Origin: Aradus depressus
Lineage: Eukaryota > Arthropoda > Insecta > Hemiptera > Aradidae
Reading direction: 5' to 3'
DNA: 64,000 nucleotides
Assembly: GCA_963662175.1 (NCBI GenBank)
Contig: OY759215.1
Location: 20,077,079-20,141,078 of the forward strand
This document shows, one piece after another, positions 45,105 to 55,204 of the stretch. The position numbers and the translations under genes are program-made. Every line of letters starts with the position of its first letter. The first letter of the stretch is position 1. The notes beneath the pieces were generated by a model. It was given only the letters and a program-made list of their open reading frames with translations, had not been told where the DNA came from and made no database searches.

Positions 45105-45302
45105 AGTGCATCGGCTTCTGGAAAAAGTATATTCTCTTTAAAAATGGCTTATTGGAGCTGAAATTCTAATAATAAGAAATGTAAGCAATATCAGTTTTTT
45201 TCTATTTTAGTCATATTCTTAAGAATAATAATAAATTTTATTTTAATGTAATGATAACTGATGTAGTGAGAAGCGACTTTTTTACAGGTTGCAAAATAAG
45301 AA

Positions 45303-45966
45303 AAATCGTCGGTGAATCACCGGCAATGTACTTCCCCAGAAGAAAATAATCAAGTAACTCTCTCTCCAAAATCAGAGGACTGTTTGCGCTTATATTCAAC
45401 AGTTGACTTACATAGAGGCTTCTAAATCCTCTTACTAAATTTTGTGTCGATAAATTCATTACATCGGCAGTTATTAGGGTTTTTGAATTGAGTCCCATCC
45501 CCTGAACCCTTCCTTCCCTTCGGCCGACATCGCTGACATTTGACAGGTTATGTCCTCATTTGAGTTATGAAATTTCATGTCGATACATTCAGTACATCGG
45601 CAGTGATTGGGGTTTTTGATTTGAGCTCACCTTTGATCCCCCCTTCTTTCTGCCGATTCCGCTGAAAATTGATTAGTTACGTCCTTATGGGGTTTTGAAT
45701 TCACATTCGAGTTTTTATGTTAAGCCTCCCCCCTAAACCCTCTTTCCCTATGGCCGATTTGACTGAAAAACAATAGGTGTCGTCGTTAGAGGGTTCTGCA
45801 GCCAGATATAACTTTCGTGTTGATACATTCATTCTATCGGAAGTTATCGTGTTCAAAGACACTAAGTGACAGAAATTATTTTTCATATTTGGGATATAGA
45901 AGTAGGAAAACATGAAATTCCGTTGAAAACTCCGCATCGAATTTTTGGCCGATTACATAACTTAGG
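45303..45966 (+). repeat. Family R repeat, nearly full length (reference copy)
   Basis: Left end CGTCGGTGAATCACCGGC (13-bp palindrome) and ACTTCCCCAG. Subrepeats begin around GTCGA at 45446, 45579 and 45819 (the third is partly deleted), about 133 bp apart. Right part is CATGAAATTCCGTTGAAAAC to CCGATTACATAACTTA, with the last hairpin lost. No ORF. Confidence 0.85.
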
Positions 45967-46004
45967 GATTATTGTGGAAGGAAGCATAAAATAAAACAAT
46001 ATAA

Positions 46005-46190
46005 TCGGATAGAGGGGGGCTAAACACTGAAACCCTATTAACTGCCGATTTCATGAATGTATCGACACAATTTTTACTATAAGGATTCAAAAAGACCTAC
46101 GTAAGTTAACTATTGATTTTTACCCCAAAATAAGTTTTGGAGGGAGAACGAAAACTTAATTGTGAAAATTTATATTATTAAGGGATATTA
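46005..46190 (-). repeat. Family R left part
   Basis: TTAACTGCCGATTTCATGAA, TGTATCGACACAATTTTTAC, AAGTTAACTATTGATTTTTA and GGAGGGAGAACGAAAAC. Confidence 0.65.
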
Positions 46191-46425
46191 TTGTCAGTTA
46201 GGTGCCCATATGGAATAGAGTGCAGCACCATCATAGAGATCTATATCAGTTTATATAGAATGATAAACGTTGAATCGAAGGCAACAAGGCCCTCAGGAAA
46301 TAGGCAGAGTTATCTACCTTCATCACAGTATAGATCTAATCTCTGTGTTGCGCTAACTGCTCAATGCAACCGGAGTAGAGAGTAAGAAATACACACGCAG
46401 AGAGTAGAGTACCTTCTGATACGTG

Positions 46426-46703
46426 GGTTCAAAACCTAGCCGAGGCACTTAGGTTTTTATCTGAAAGATGAAAAAACCTTGAGTACGCCATCCCTCGGAT
46501 GGGACGTTAAGCGATGGTCCCGAACCTTTACTCGGTATTCGTTAAAGACGGTGAAGGCCCTAGGTGAATACAAATTTAGGGTAGGCAAAATTTAGGACGT
46601 AGAGTCGGGCTCTTATCCACCAGAGCGACGAAAGAGCGCTCTAAGAGGCGATATGACCTAGTCTTTAAGCCCGGGCATGAGCCTCAATAACTAACCTATA
46701 CAA
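46426..46703 (+). mobile_element. SINE-1 copy
   Basis: AACCTAGCCGAGGCACTTAG, hairpin arms AGGTTTTTATC/GATGAAAAAACCT, GATGGGACGTTAAGCGATGG and the end AGCCCGGGCATGAG, with tail CTCAATAACTAACC. Confidence 0.85.
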
Positions 46704-46789
46704 AACACTCTTTATACAGAGCACTCTCTCTCCGTTGTAATTTAAACATTAATTTGAATAATTCCTTACTGAAATTTAATGTATGTGAA

Positions 46790-47345
46790 CCAATATTTCG
46801 ATAGGAGTAACCCTTTTCGCGTAAATCAAGCTAACGTGTAAACAATTGGGATTCAAAATGACGTTTTAGAACGGTTTTCGACATGCATCTGTCCAAACGG
46901 GCGACCTTCGAAATATCAGATTTCACAAAAAATGTGTCTTTCAGTTGTTAAAACTGTTATTTGAAAATATTTTTCATTAGGTCATAAAGATAAACGATAT
47001 CTTGCAAAATGTAATTAGGACCCAGAAATAAAGCGATCTTATTTTTCACCCGATTTTGGTCAAAATCTAATCATGTCTAAATTAGTACATGTAACATACT
47101 CATCTCAAATTTCAAGTTCATAGTTAAAATCGTTTGTGCGTTGGATCGCTCACAAAGTCCGAATCACATATACATATATGTATACATATCGTATATACAC
47201 AGACACAGACGTACAAATAGACATCATCGAGAAAATGGGTACAACGTATTAAAAGGAACTTGAAACGTGAAAATCCGTTGAAAACTCGATCTCGGATTTT
47301 CGCACGATTACAATACTTCCTTTATACTAAATGCATAAAAAAGTA
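46790..47345 (+). repeat. Family S repeat, longest copy
   Basis: It runs from TTTCGATAGGAGTAACCC through GTTTTAGAACGGTTTTCGAC and GGTCAAAATCTAATCATGTC. The right end CCGTTGAAAACTCGATCTCG ... CACGATTACAATACTTCCTT resembles the right end of family R, so S and R may be distant relatives. Confidence 0.55.
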
Positions 47346-48070
47346 ATAGAATGTATTATCAATTAAAATGGTATACGTACAGTGTGAAAATAATTTTAAA
47401 AAATATAAAAACACCTAATTAACAATATTAGTAACAACAATTAATTAAGGATAATTAATTGCACCCCAAGGGTGGGTTTGATGCATTATTGTAGTTGAGT
47501 CGAGAGGACTGCTTCCTGCCCTTAGAATAAATGAAGAGCCCTCCCATGAAATATGAAATTTTGATTAGGGCTCCTCTTGAGGCATTTCATCTTATTATCA
47601 GTACTAAAGTACATTGTATAATGAAGTCTATTGACTAATATTTTTGTCTCTCTGCTGTATTGCTTATTACCCGCTTTGTGAAAGGGTTTTTTTTATTAAT
47701 GTTTTTAGTGACAACAATAGAAAAATTGGAATTAGGAATACTTCTCCGGCTTTGTAAGATCCGAATAAGGTGGAACTATATATTTAGTGAGGCCCCTATG
47801 AGCCCAATAGTTCCCAAGGAGCAAGTGGACCGTATTTTAGGGGGTGAAAATTTATATATTAATAAGGGAGGGAAATGGTAGTATAGATAGAATAGGTAGC
47901 TTAGCTATTGTCTTGAAAGAAAACTGTTGAATCTCGGCACAGAATTCTTCCATTCCACACTGTACAGTCATAAGTCGGACATCTGCATCGTCGACCTATC
48001 TTCGACTGATCCAGGCTTACTCGGTTCTCGTATACTTCATATAGTCATATAGGAGCACTCCAGTTTCGTC
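47346..48070. other. No recognised feature
   Basis: Contains a 73-codon frame at 47660-47881 without recognised family. Confidence 0.4.
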
Positions 48071-48490
48071 AGAGCGATGCTAAGTGTATACTCTGCAGGG
48101 GCTAAGTCCACACACGGACTATGTTAGGGGACTATGTGACAGGACTTTCTTATACTTACCAATTCTGTACAGATCACTGTCCCTTCTTTCTCTCCAATGT
48201 CGACACAGAGCGATGCTAAATCTACACTCTGCAGCTGCTAAGTCCACACACGGACTATGTGATGTGGGCCCTTACAGGACTTTCTTATACTTACCAATTA
48301 TGTACAGATCACTGTCCCTTCTTTCTCTCCAATGTCAACACAGAGCGATGCTAAATCTACACTCTGCAGCTGCTAAGTCTACACACGGACTATGTTAGAG
48401 GACTATGTGATGTGGGCCCTTAAAGGACTTTCTTATACTTACCAATTATGTACAGATCACTGTCCCTCCTTCCTCTCCAATTCATTTCAT
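48071..48490. repeat. Three tandem copies (~135 bp) of an M1 end plus its flank
   Basis: Units start AGAGCGATGCTAA at 48071, 48207 and 48342. Each holds flank sequence followed by an M1 left end (GACTTTCTTATACTTACCAA, ACAGATCACTGTCCCT). The last copy continues into the MITE interior at AATTCATTTCAT. Confidence 0.85.
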
Positions 48491-48826
48491 TCCTTCTGTC
48501 ACCAAAGTTGCTAATTCCAACTATAAATAATTATTTTCCTCTCTTAGTTCCCACAATAATCCTCTAGTCCGTGTCCTCCGTTCTGGCTAACTTCCGACGG
48601 CAAAAGCGTCAATGCCCTGGAGACCTCCTTAGTAGCAGCAGTGACAGTGATTAGTTACAAATGAGAGTAACTCAATGACTAGGGAGTGTCACCACTGGGT
48701 GATTTCTCCCCTCTTGACATTTGACATTGCCATTATCTCTCTTTTAGCATATTTGCTTGTTGATTTTCTTTTTTACATATATTTACAGTTGTAAATATAT
48801 ATTTGTTAATAAAAAGTAGGTATATG
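48491..48826 (+). mobile_element. Jockey-like LINE 3' end inserted in an M1 MITE
   Basis: Broken frames resemble VTKVANSNYK-LFSSLSSHNN and LVRVLRSG, then a UTR with TGATTTCTCCCCTCTTGACA and TTGTAAATATA as at 3160-3260. M1 resumes at 48828 (GGTATATGAATATTGCG, GTCAGCGGTTTTCTATGTTT) and ends near 48925. Confidence 0.7.
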
Positions 48827-49004
48827 AATATTGCGTTAGCGTCAGCGGTTTTCTATGTTTCATTGTATAGGGTAATTCTGAGTGTGACTTTCTTATACTC
48901 AAAAAAGTTCTGTAATCACCAAATCAGATAAATTAATTTTCTTTTTTTTTTATTTATGACATAATTTTAAATATTTTCTACGGAACATTTTCATTCTTTG
49001 AGGC

Positions 49005-49265
49005 GTTGTAACTATGGTCGCATTGATCCTATCTCAAACCTGAGGACGCGTTAGTCATTGGAAATGAAATAAAGCATTTCTCTATGGAACCAATGTTTTC
49101 GGGTAAATCAAGAAAACGTTTCAAAAAAATGAGTTTCAAAACGACATTTCAGGACTGTTTGCGGCATATATCTCGCAAATTGGGCGACCTGCGAAGAATC
49201 TCATCTCGTATTGTGTATATCCGTTTTCTCTACAACTTTTACTACCTACGTTTTTTGATTAGGCC
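49005..49265 (+). repeat. Family S fragment
   Basis: GGCGTTGTAACTATGG, CAAAACGACATTTCAGGACT, CATATATCTCGCAAATTGGG and TTGATTAGGCCATAAATATA. Confidence 0.5.
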
Positions 49266-49275
49266 ATAAATATAA

Positions 49276-49540
49276 GCGGTTCGAAACCCTTTATTTGGGA
49301 GATGAAACCACGTTGAGCACGCGCTCCTTCGGATGGGACTTTGAGTGACGGTCCCGAGCCTGTATGATGTCAGATACTCTTTAAAGCCCACTATCCTATG
49401 TGAATAAAGCTGCATAGGCAGAATTTAGTATATTTCCACACTAGAGTCGTGCTCATGTCCGCCAGAGTAACGAAGGGCTCTGGTAGCAGGCAATAAGACC
49501 GCGTAGTTAAAGCCCGGCCATGAGACACAATAACTAACCA
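49276..49540 (+). mobile_element. SINE-1 copy, diverged
   Basis: GGGAGATGAAACCACGTTGA, GATGGGACTTTGAGTGACGG, GAGCCTGTATGATGTCAGAT and the end GTTAAAGCCCGGCCATGAGA. Confidence 0.8.
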
Positions 49541-49732
49541 CAAAGAAATTCTTCCGTTCTTTATTTTGAATATTTCTAAAATCCCTTCATTTAGTTTCTT
49601 TCAGACAACTCTACTTACATTGCCTGATCCTTGAATAATTCTGTCGTTAGCATCTTATTTTGCAAACTTCATTTCGTTTCTCCCCTCTCTGTTCATTTTA
49701 TAAGGTTGTATACGTTCGTATACAGCCTTTCT

Positions 49733-49830
49733 TGGAAAGTATACTAAATTGATCACGAATTTTTACTTCCCCAGCTATATGAAGTGTCGAGGAGAGTATG
49801 TAATCGGTCAGAAATACATACGTTGTTGAG
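49733..49830 (-). repeat. Family R right end
   Basis: TTACTTCCCCAGCTATATGA, AGTATGTAATCGGTCAGAAA. It is then cut by a LINE fragment. Confidence 0.65.
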
Positions 49831-50400
49831 TTCTTGATATGATACCAAATATTGTCTAAAAAGGGAAAACAGAAGACACCTCTGGAAGAAATGCCGGAAA
49901 AAAAGGTAAAAAAACTACACCCGGCGAATGCTCAGAATAACAGAACTACTTTATAAAAAAAATGTATCGCTTGCTATACTGAATACATTAAAAATTAATT
50001 GGAAAAATGGTTTTAGTAGGTTTATAACTCCGGTGTGTTCGAGAAATTTCAGGAGTTCGTGAGGGTTTTGGAAGAATTTTCTAACAGTAATGGCAAAGAG
50101 GAGGGACGTTTATAACGGGTTCTCATGGCTGAGTATCTGTGACAATATAGTAACAAATGCTGGACCGTGAGTGGCTGGCTACACGTAGAACAGAGAGGTG
50201 GGGGTTCACGGGCCATCAGATGTCTGGCCGATACGGAGGCGGCAGATCACCACCCCCTGATCCTGGGCCATGAGATGTCCGTGGGTGAGCCGAGTTGGCG
50301 GCAGATCACCACCTCCTGATCCTGGGCCATGAGATGTCCGTGGGTGAGCCAAGTTGGCGGCAGATCACCACCTCCTCCCTTCGTCCCTTTGGCTGCTCTT
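49831..50400 (-). mobile_element. I-like LINE C-terminal fragment (RNase H-type end)
   Basis: The minus strand encodes VVICRLRIG (near 50230-50256), then ARHLMAREPPPLCSTCSQPL TVQHLLLYCHRYSAMRTRYK, a C-X2-C-X7-H-X4-C knuckle typical of the end of RNase H-bearing LINEs (I-like). A stop falls in the NS-NFSNTPEL region near 50050. The VVICR segment is tandemly repeated at 59-bp spacing (50238, 50297, 50356), breaking the frame. Confidence 0.7.
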
Positions 50401-50957
50401 CTAGGGCCTCACGGTGTCCTTAAACATCCTCAATTTCCTAGTTGAAAGTCCAATTCCTGATTTACCTACAAGAACGGTTCGCACTCTGGAAACTTGCACT
50501 TGTCTTAGTTTATAACTAAATCTGACGATAATGTAATACCGAAACTGGTAGTTATTGTTTGTGGAATAGACACTTTTTTGTGGAATAGACAATATTTGAA
50601 AATAAAAAAAGTTTATTTATGTTTTCAAAAAAGTCAGCGTTTCTCAACTTGAAGTTATTGGAATACTAAAGACAACTCTATTCAAACAATATCTATTTAA
50701 CAACATTAAACATTTCATAAAGGATATTGCCATGTATTTTAGTATCTAATAATATTAGTTGGAACATCCATCCAAATTAGTGTTCCAGTGATAATTATGT
50801 TAAATGCAGTTACCTCTATTATCTATAATTATGTTGAAATCATTTATTGCCTGATTGGACATGGCCCATTAGTGCATCTCTGGACAATGTTCTGGATTAT
50901 GTTCAGGTAATCCAGAACTGATCCAGTGATGTCCATTTTGTGGACATGTCTCTTGTC
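50401..50957. other. No recognised feature
   Basis: AT-rich unique-looking DNA. Confidence 0.4.
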
Positions 50958-51256
50958 CATTTTTCGGAAATCATCGATGAATCACCGGCAGTGTACTTCC
51001 CCAGCGCGAATAAATCAACTAATTTTTTGCTCTTGATATGTGTCTTCGGAATCATCATACTAAATTTGGTGTTCATAACTTCGAAAGTTATTAGTGTTTT
51101 TGAGTAGGGGGCTCTCTCTTCTGTTTCCTTCTTTCTCTTCGATTCATTTCGTTGAAAATTGACAGATGTTCTCTTCATTTTGTTCTGTCCATTTATCATT
51201 ACTTCAGCAGTTATTGGGGTTTTTGAATCAAACCTTTCCCTCTCCCCCCTCTCTCC
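50958..51256 (+). repeat. Family R left half
   Basis: ATCGATGAATCACCGGC, GTACTTCCCCAGCGCG, then subrepeat words (GAAAGTTATTAGTGTTTTTG, CAGTTATTGGGGTTTTTGA). Confidence 0.7.
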
Positions 51257-51282
51257 ATTGACGTAGCTAAGGAGCGGGGGTA

Positions 51283-51319
<37 letters not shown>

Positions 51320-51364
51320 GACGACCCCCAGAATGCCTGGTGCCCCCCCCCCCCCCCCCCCCCC
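51283..51364. repeat. Poly-G (35) and poly-C (22) runs, 25 bp apart
   Basis: G run 51283-51317 and C run 51343-51364, able to pair as a hairpin or form a quadruplex. Also a likely sequencing or assembly weak point. Confidence 0.9.
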
Positions 51365-51479
51365 AGAAATGTCCGATCTAATGTACCTAATTAATATATA
51401 ACAACTCCACCACAGACGAACATTACAGTCAAGACAAAGATATAGACCAAAGATATGAAATACTATTTTCTGCAGGTCT

Positions 51480-51740
51480 TCTGGTTTTTGGGATACATGC
51501 TGAAAACGGTCCTGAAATGTAGTTTTGAGACATTTTTTTAGGCGTTTACCGGAAAAAGGTTAGTCCTATCGAAAAATTGTTTCTTACCAAAAATGTTTCT
51601 TATTAGATTCCCAATCGCTACAAGTCCTTAGATTTGAGATATAATCAATATGACAAAAATTATAGCGCCTCAAACAATGAAATTCCGTTGGAAATATTTC
51701 AATATAATGTTTAAATTGTATCGCGTAGCTACGATTTACA
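51480..51740 (-). repeat. Family S repeat, reverse
   Basis: GAAAACGGTCCTGAAATGTA, GAAAAATTGTTTCTTACC and AAAATTATAGCGCCTCAAAC. Confidence 0.5.
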
Positions 51741-51803
51741 ATTTTTTTTTTATTGGTTGTTTTTATGAAAAATTATAAAAATGTAGGGAAAAAATTAAAT
51801 ATA

Positions 51804-52055
51804 TGTCATGTGGCCATTAAAGGACTTTCTTATACCAACCACGCATTCACAGATCACTCTGTCTCCCCTCCCCCTTCCCCCCCTTGAAGAATGTCACTTT
51901 CAGAATTACGCTGTACATTGAAATACCACTGACGAGAATTCATTACTAGGAATATTAGTATGACATGATTTTGAGAAGGGGGAGGGGGGAGACAGAATGA
52001 TCTGTAAAAGCGTGGTTGGTATAAGTAAGACCTTTGATGACCACACCACATATTT
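51804..52055. mobile_element. M1 MITE, near-complete
   Basis: ATGTCATGTGGCCATTAAAG at the left, inverted at the right as CTTTGATGACCACACCACAT. Strong arms include GATCACTCTGTCTCCCCTCC and GGGGGGAGACAGAATGATC. Confidence 0.85.
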
Positions 52056-52397
52056 TTAATTTATTGTACCGTTTTATTTGATTTATTCATTTACTTCTTA
52101 GGTTGTTTAAAAAAACAAAAGTTTTATCAGGTGCCATCTCCAAAGCCAACATTGAAGTTATAAAAGACCCTGACTTTCTTCTCTTATTTCTTCATTATCC
52201 CTGTCGCATCATCATCTTCATCTTTCATCTCATATTCTCTTAGTAATCATCAAAACGTTTTCCTCTTTCATTTAGTGTTTTATGTCAGATATCATCAGCG
52301 ATAATTCTCATTGAACCAAATTCATCATCTCGGCTGTACTTTGAATATTTTAAATTGAATATTTTTCATAATCTCATCATAATGCAGTTTCGTTGAG

Positions 52398-52653
52398 ATT
52401 CCCCGGACTGTAACTATGAGGTCATATCGCCTACTATTCTGCTCAGATGGACATGCGCCCGATTCTACTCTGGGATTCCTAAATTTTACCTATCCTGGTT
52501 TATTCACCTAGGATAGGGGTCTTTACGAGTACTTGGCATCGTGTAAGCTCGGCACCATCGTTTAACGTCCCATTCGAAGGACGGCATGCTCATGTTTTTT
52601 TTTTACTTCTCAGATCAAAAAATACCTATGGGCCCTGCCGGGTTTTGAGAAGA
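52398..52653 (-). mobile_element. SINE-1 copy
   Basis: GTCATATCGCCTACTATTCT, CTAGGATAGGGGTCTTTACG, GTTTAACGTCCCATTCGAAG, then the hairpin region and GGGCCCTGCCGGGTTTTGA. Confidence 0.85.
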
Positions 52654-52667
52654 TCTGAAGTGCAGGG

Positions 52668-53537
52668 TTGTTTTTGAATTCAGGACACAGGAAACCATGA
52701 AATTCCGTTGAAAACTCAACATCGAATTTCTGATCGATTATATAACTTTCTCTATAATTCGTATAACTGGAAAAGTAAAAACGTCGTCGGTAATACATCC
52801 CCTTCACGAATTATTCATTCAAGTACGTTTTCGCTTTCCGTTCAATACCAATCGAACATTTGGGCTAAAATCTAATAGTTGACTCACATGCGTACTTGAT
52901 CGCCCTTCTTCTGACACCATCCTTTTGGCCAATTATGCTGCAAATTAATAGTTGTCACATTTATGAGGATTTGAATGTGATTATTCATGTTGATACATTC
53001 ATTACATCGATAGTTATTAGAGATTTTGGTTTAAGCCCCTAACCACTTCCCTTTGGTCTTCGGTGAATCACCAGATATATTCTTCCCCAGTACAAACTAA
53101 TTTATTAAGTTTCCGCTCTCCCTTCAAAGCTTTTTTTTCTAAAACTCAATGTTTGACTTAGATAGTGGCTTCTCAATCCTCATACTAAATTGTCTGTAGA
53201 TATATTCATTACATCGGCAGTTATTTTGATATTTGGTTCTGTTTCTCCCTTCCCTTCGACCGATTTCGCGGAAAATTAATAGTAGATATATAATTTCATT
53301 ACAATACAATGGCAGTTATTATAGGTTTTGTGTTAACCCTCCCTCACTCTCGTCCTTTTAGACGATTTGGTTACGAGTATACAGATGTTTCTAAATATGT
53401 GTCGATTCATTCATTCTATCAGGAGTTATGTTCACAGACACACACAAACGGACAGGATAAAAAAAAATTAATAAGGGATGGGAAAACATGAAATGTAACT
53501 TCCTCCCTTTATACTTGGTATAGCTGGTAAAGTAATA
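52668..53537 (+). repeat. Family R: three pieces head to tail
   Basis: A right end at 52668-52782 (ends ATAACTGGAAAAGTAAAA), a left half at 52783-53042 (starts CGTCGTCGGTAATACATCCC), and a near-full copy at 53043-53537 (starts TCTTCGGTGAATCACC, ends CTTGGTATAGCTGGTAAAGT). The arrangement suggests tandem or end-to-end insertion. Confidence 0.75.
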
Positions 53538-54067
53538 TTGAATTAAATTAAATTCTTGTATTGTGTAAAGTATTCGCTGTATTAAATTTCCTTTATTCAC
53601 TTTATTTATTTATTTTTTTGAATAGTTAAGTTTACTGAGAAGGCAGCCTGGGTGTTGGATTTGTGGAAAACTCATGAAAAAGATTCTCAATATAATTACA
53701 GTTCGCTCCAACGGTCTGGAAACATGAAAGACTATCTTACAGTCACAGGGAACACTTCTACAAACAGCTTTTAATTTTTCTATTTTTCTTGTCTTTATAT
53801 TTATTGTATAAATATTTTTTCTCTTCTTTATTTCTTTTTCTGTCTCTTGAATGGTTTTTCCCCTTTTTTTTTTGTATTAATTTTTTATTTTCATTTTCCC
53901 AGTAATTTAAAATTAAAATTAAAAGTTATTTTAAAAAGTATATAATTTAGTTAGTGAGATCCAACTTTTATACCTCACTTCTGGCCTATAATAACAATGA
54001 TGTCTGTTATATAATCAGCGCTTTGAAATTTAGAGCATTCATTGTTAATGAATAATGTATCCAATAA
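53538..54067. other. No recognised feature
   Basis: T-rich and AT-rich DNA, no gene seen. Confidence 0.45.
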
Positions 54068-54420
54068 GAAGATGGCTGATGTAGTGAGAAGTGATTATTT
54101 CAAAGGTTTTTAAAAAAAATATGTAATCTGACCTCTGACAGATTTTATTCATTTTTGCTAGCCAGCTTTCAAGGTTGCCTTCATCAGGCAGTCTGGTGAA
54201 ATAATTTCCAAAACAACTTTATTTTAAATTGTTTAATGAACAAGATTTTAAAAATCAAAATAAGCAAACATAAAACTATTTCTATTTAATAATTTAAAAT
54301 TTCATGGAAAGGGATAGATGTGTCATTTCTGGTCCCCTTGATGATGAGGGCAACGTCGGAAGACGGCTAGCACAAAATAGTAAATTGTATAAAAGGTCAG
54401 ACTTATTTTTATTTCACAAC
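54068..54420. repeat. Fold-back repeat, CTAGC arms
   Basis: Left arm 54120-54195 (TTTTGCTAGCCAGCTTTC, TTGCCTTCATCA) is inverted at 54328-54405 (TGATGATGAGGGCAACG, GACGGCTAGCACAAAA). Fragments of the family are at 11884 and 33048. Confidence 0.65.
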
Positions 54421-54461
54421 CTGTGAAATAATGTATTTCTTTTATTTTGGTTGGTTTGGAT

Positions 54462-54596
54462 TTATGACTCATGTCCCGGGGCTTTAACTACGAGGTCAAA
54501 TCGCCTACTACCAGAGCGCTCTTTCGTCTCTCTGATGGACATGAGCCCGACTCTATTGTGGGAGTCCTAAATTTTTCCTACCTAAATTTTTATTAT
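54462..54596 (-). mobile_element. SINE-1 3' part
   Basis: TATGACTCATGTCCCGGGGC, CGCCTACTACCAGAGCGCTC and GGGAGTCCTAAATTTTTCC. Cut off in the AAATTTTTATT segment. Confidence 0.85.
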
Positions 54597-54609
54597 TATA
54601 TTTTATTTT

Positions 54610-54772
54610 TTGAAACGGTAACTCCCGGTTGAATGAAGGTATTGACATGAAATTTACTATGAAAATTCAGAAGTCAACTAATGATTTTTAGCCAAAATAC
54701 TCGATTGATTTTTGAGAAAAGGCGAAAATTCGTGCTGGGCCATTAAATTGCCGGTGATTCAGCGACGATATA
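54610..54772 (-). repeat. Family R left part
   Basis: GTAACTCCCGGTTGAATGAA, AGTCAACTAATGATTTTTAG and TTGCCGGTGATTCAGCGACG. Confidence 0.65.
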
Positions 54773-54793
54773 AAATAAGTTTATTTTATTATT

Positions 54794-54947
54794 ATTATTT
54801 TTTTTTTGGCTTTATGTACGGTGCATATTAGATTAGCCATGTTACTGTGTTATCTAGTTACTTACGACATCCATGGGCCCCGGGAGGGAGTTCTCTCTAC
54901 GAAATAAAACTCACTCCTGGACGGGATTCGAACCCGCAAACCTAGTC
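54794..54947 (-). mobile_element. SINE-2 copy, head truncated
   Basis: GGCTTTATGTACGGTGCATA, GGGCCCCGGGAGGGAGTTCT and B box GGATTCGAACC (reverse of GGTTCGAATCC). The A-box part is missing. Tail seen as poly-T. Confidence 0.75.
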
Positions 54948-54954
54948 CCCTGTA

Positions 54955-55200
54955 AAATAAGTTGTTTGTCCTTTTTTCTGTGTGTCTTGTAAAAAGATTG
55001 GCGGTACATGTCCCTGGGGAAGATGTTAATAAGAGTGTGTGCCCTTGGGTCTAGGGTATAAATTAAGATGGATGGGACATGTGTGCCAGGATCGTTGCTC
55101 ACTCCCAACACCGAATCCTGTGATGGAGGTCTTCTCACATATGTCGCAGAGGGACCTCCTCTCGGCAGGGGGCTTAACTTTTTATCATCTTCAACTATGA
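54955..55200 (-). CDS. Candidate exon of unknown protein
   Basis: The minus-strand frame is open for about 97 codons and is GC-richer than its surroundings. It contains LSPLPRGGPSATYVRRPP, DPGTHVPSILIYTLDP and NIFPRDMYRQSFYKTHRKK, which look more protein-like than the neighbouring AT-rich frames. The candidate upstream edge is a pyrimidine-poor TTTCATATAG near 55208. The downstream edge meets a SINE-2 copy at 54947. No family is recognised and splice sites are not convincing. It might be a decayed transposon gene or a chance ORF. Confidence 0.2.
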
Positions 55201-55204
55201 TCAA

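Noticed and set aside
48084..48398. 104-codon ORF with internal repeats
   Set aside because: It only reads through the 135-bp tandem M1-end repeats, whose length happens to be a multiple of three.
50238..50395. CRISPR-like regular repeats
   Set aside because: The units are directly adjacent with no unique spacers, and they lie in LINE coding sequence of a eukaryotic genome.
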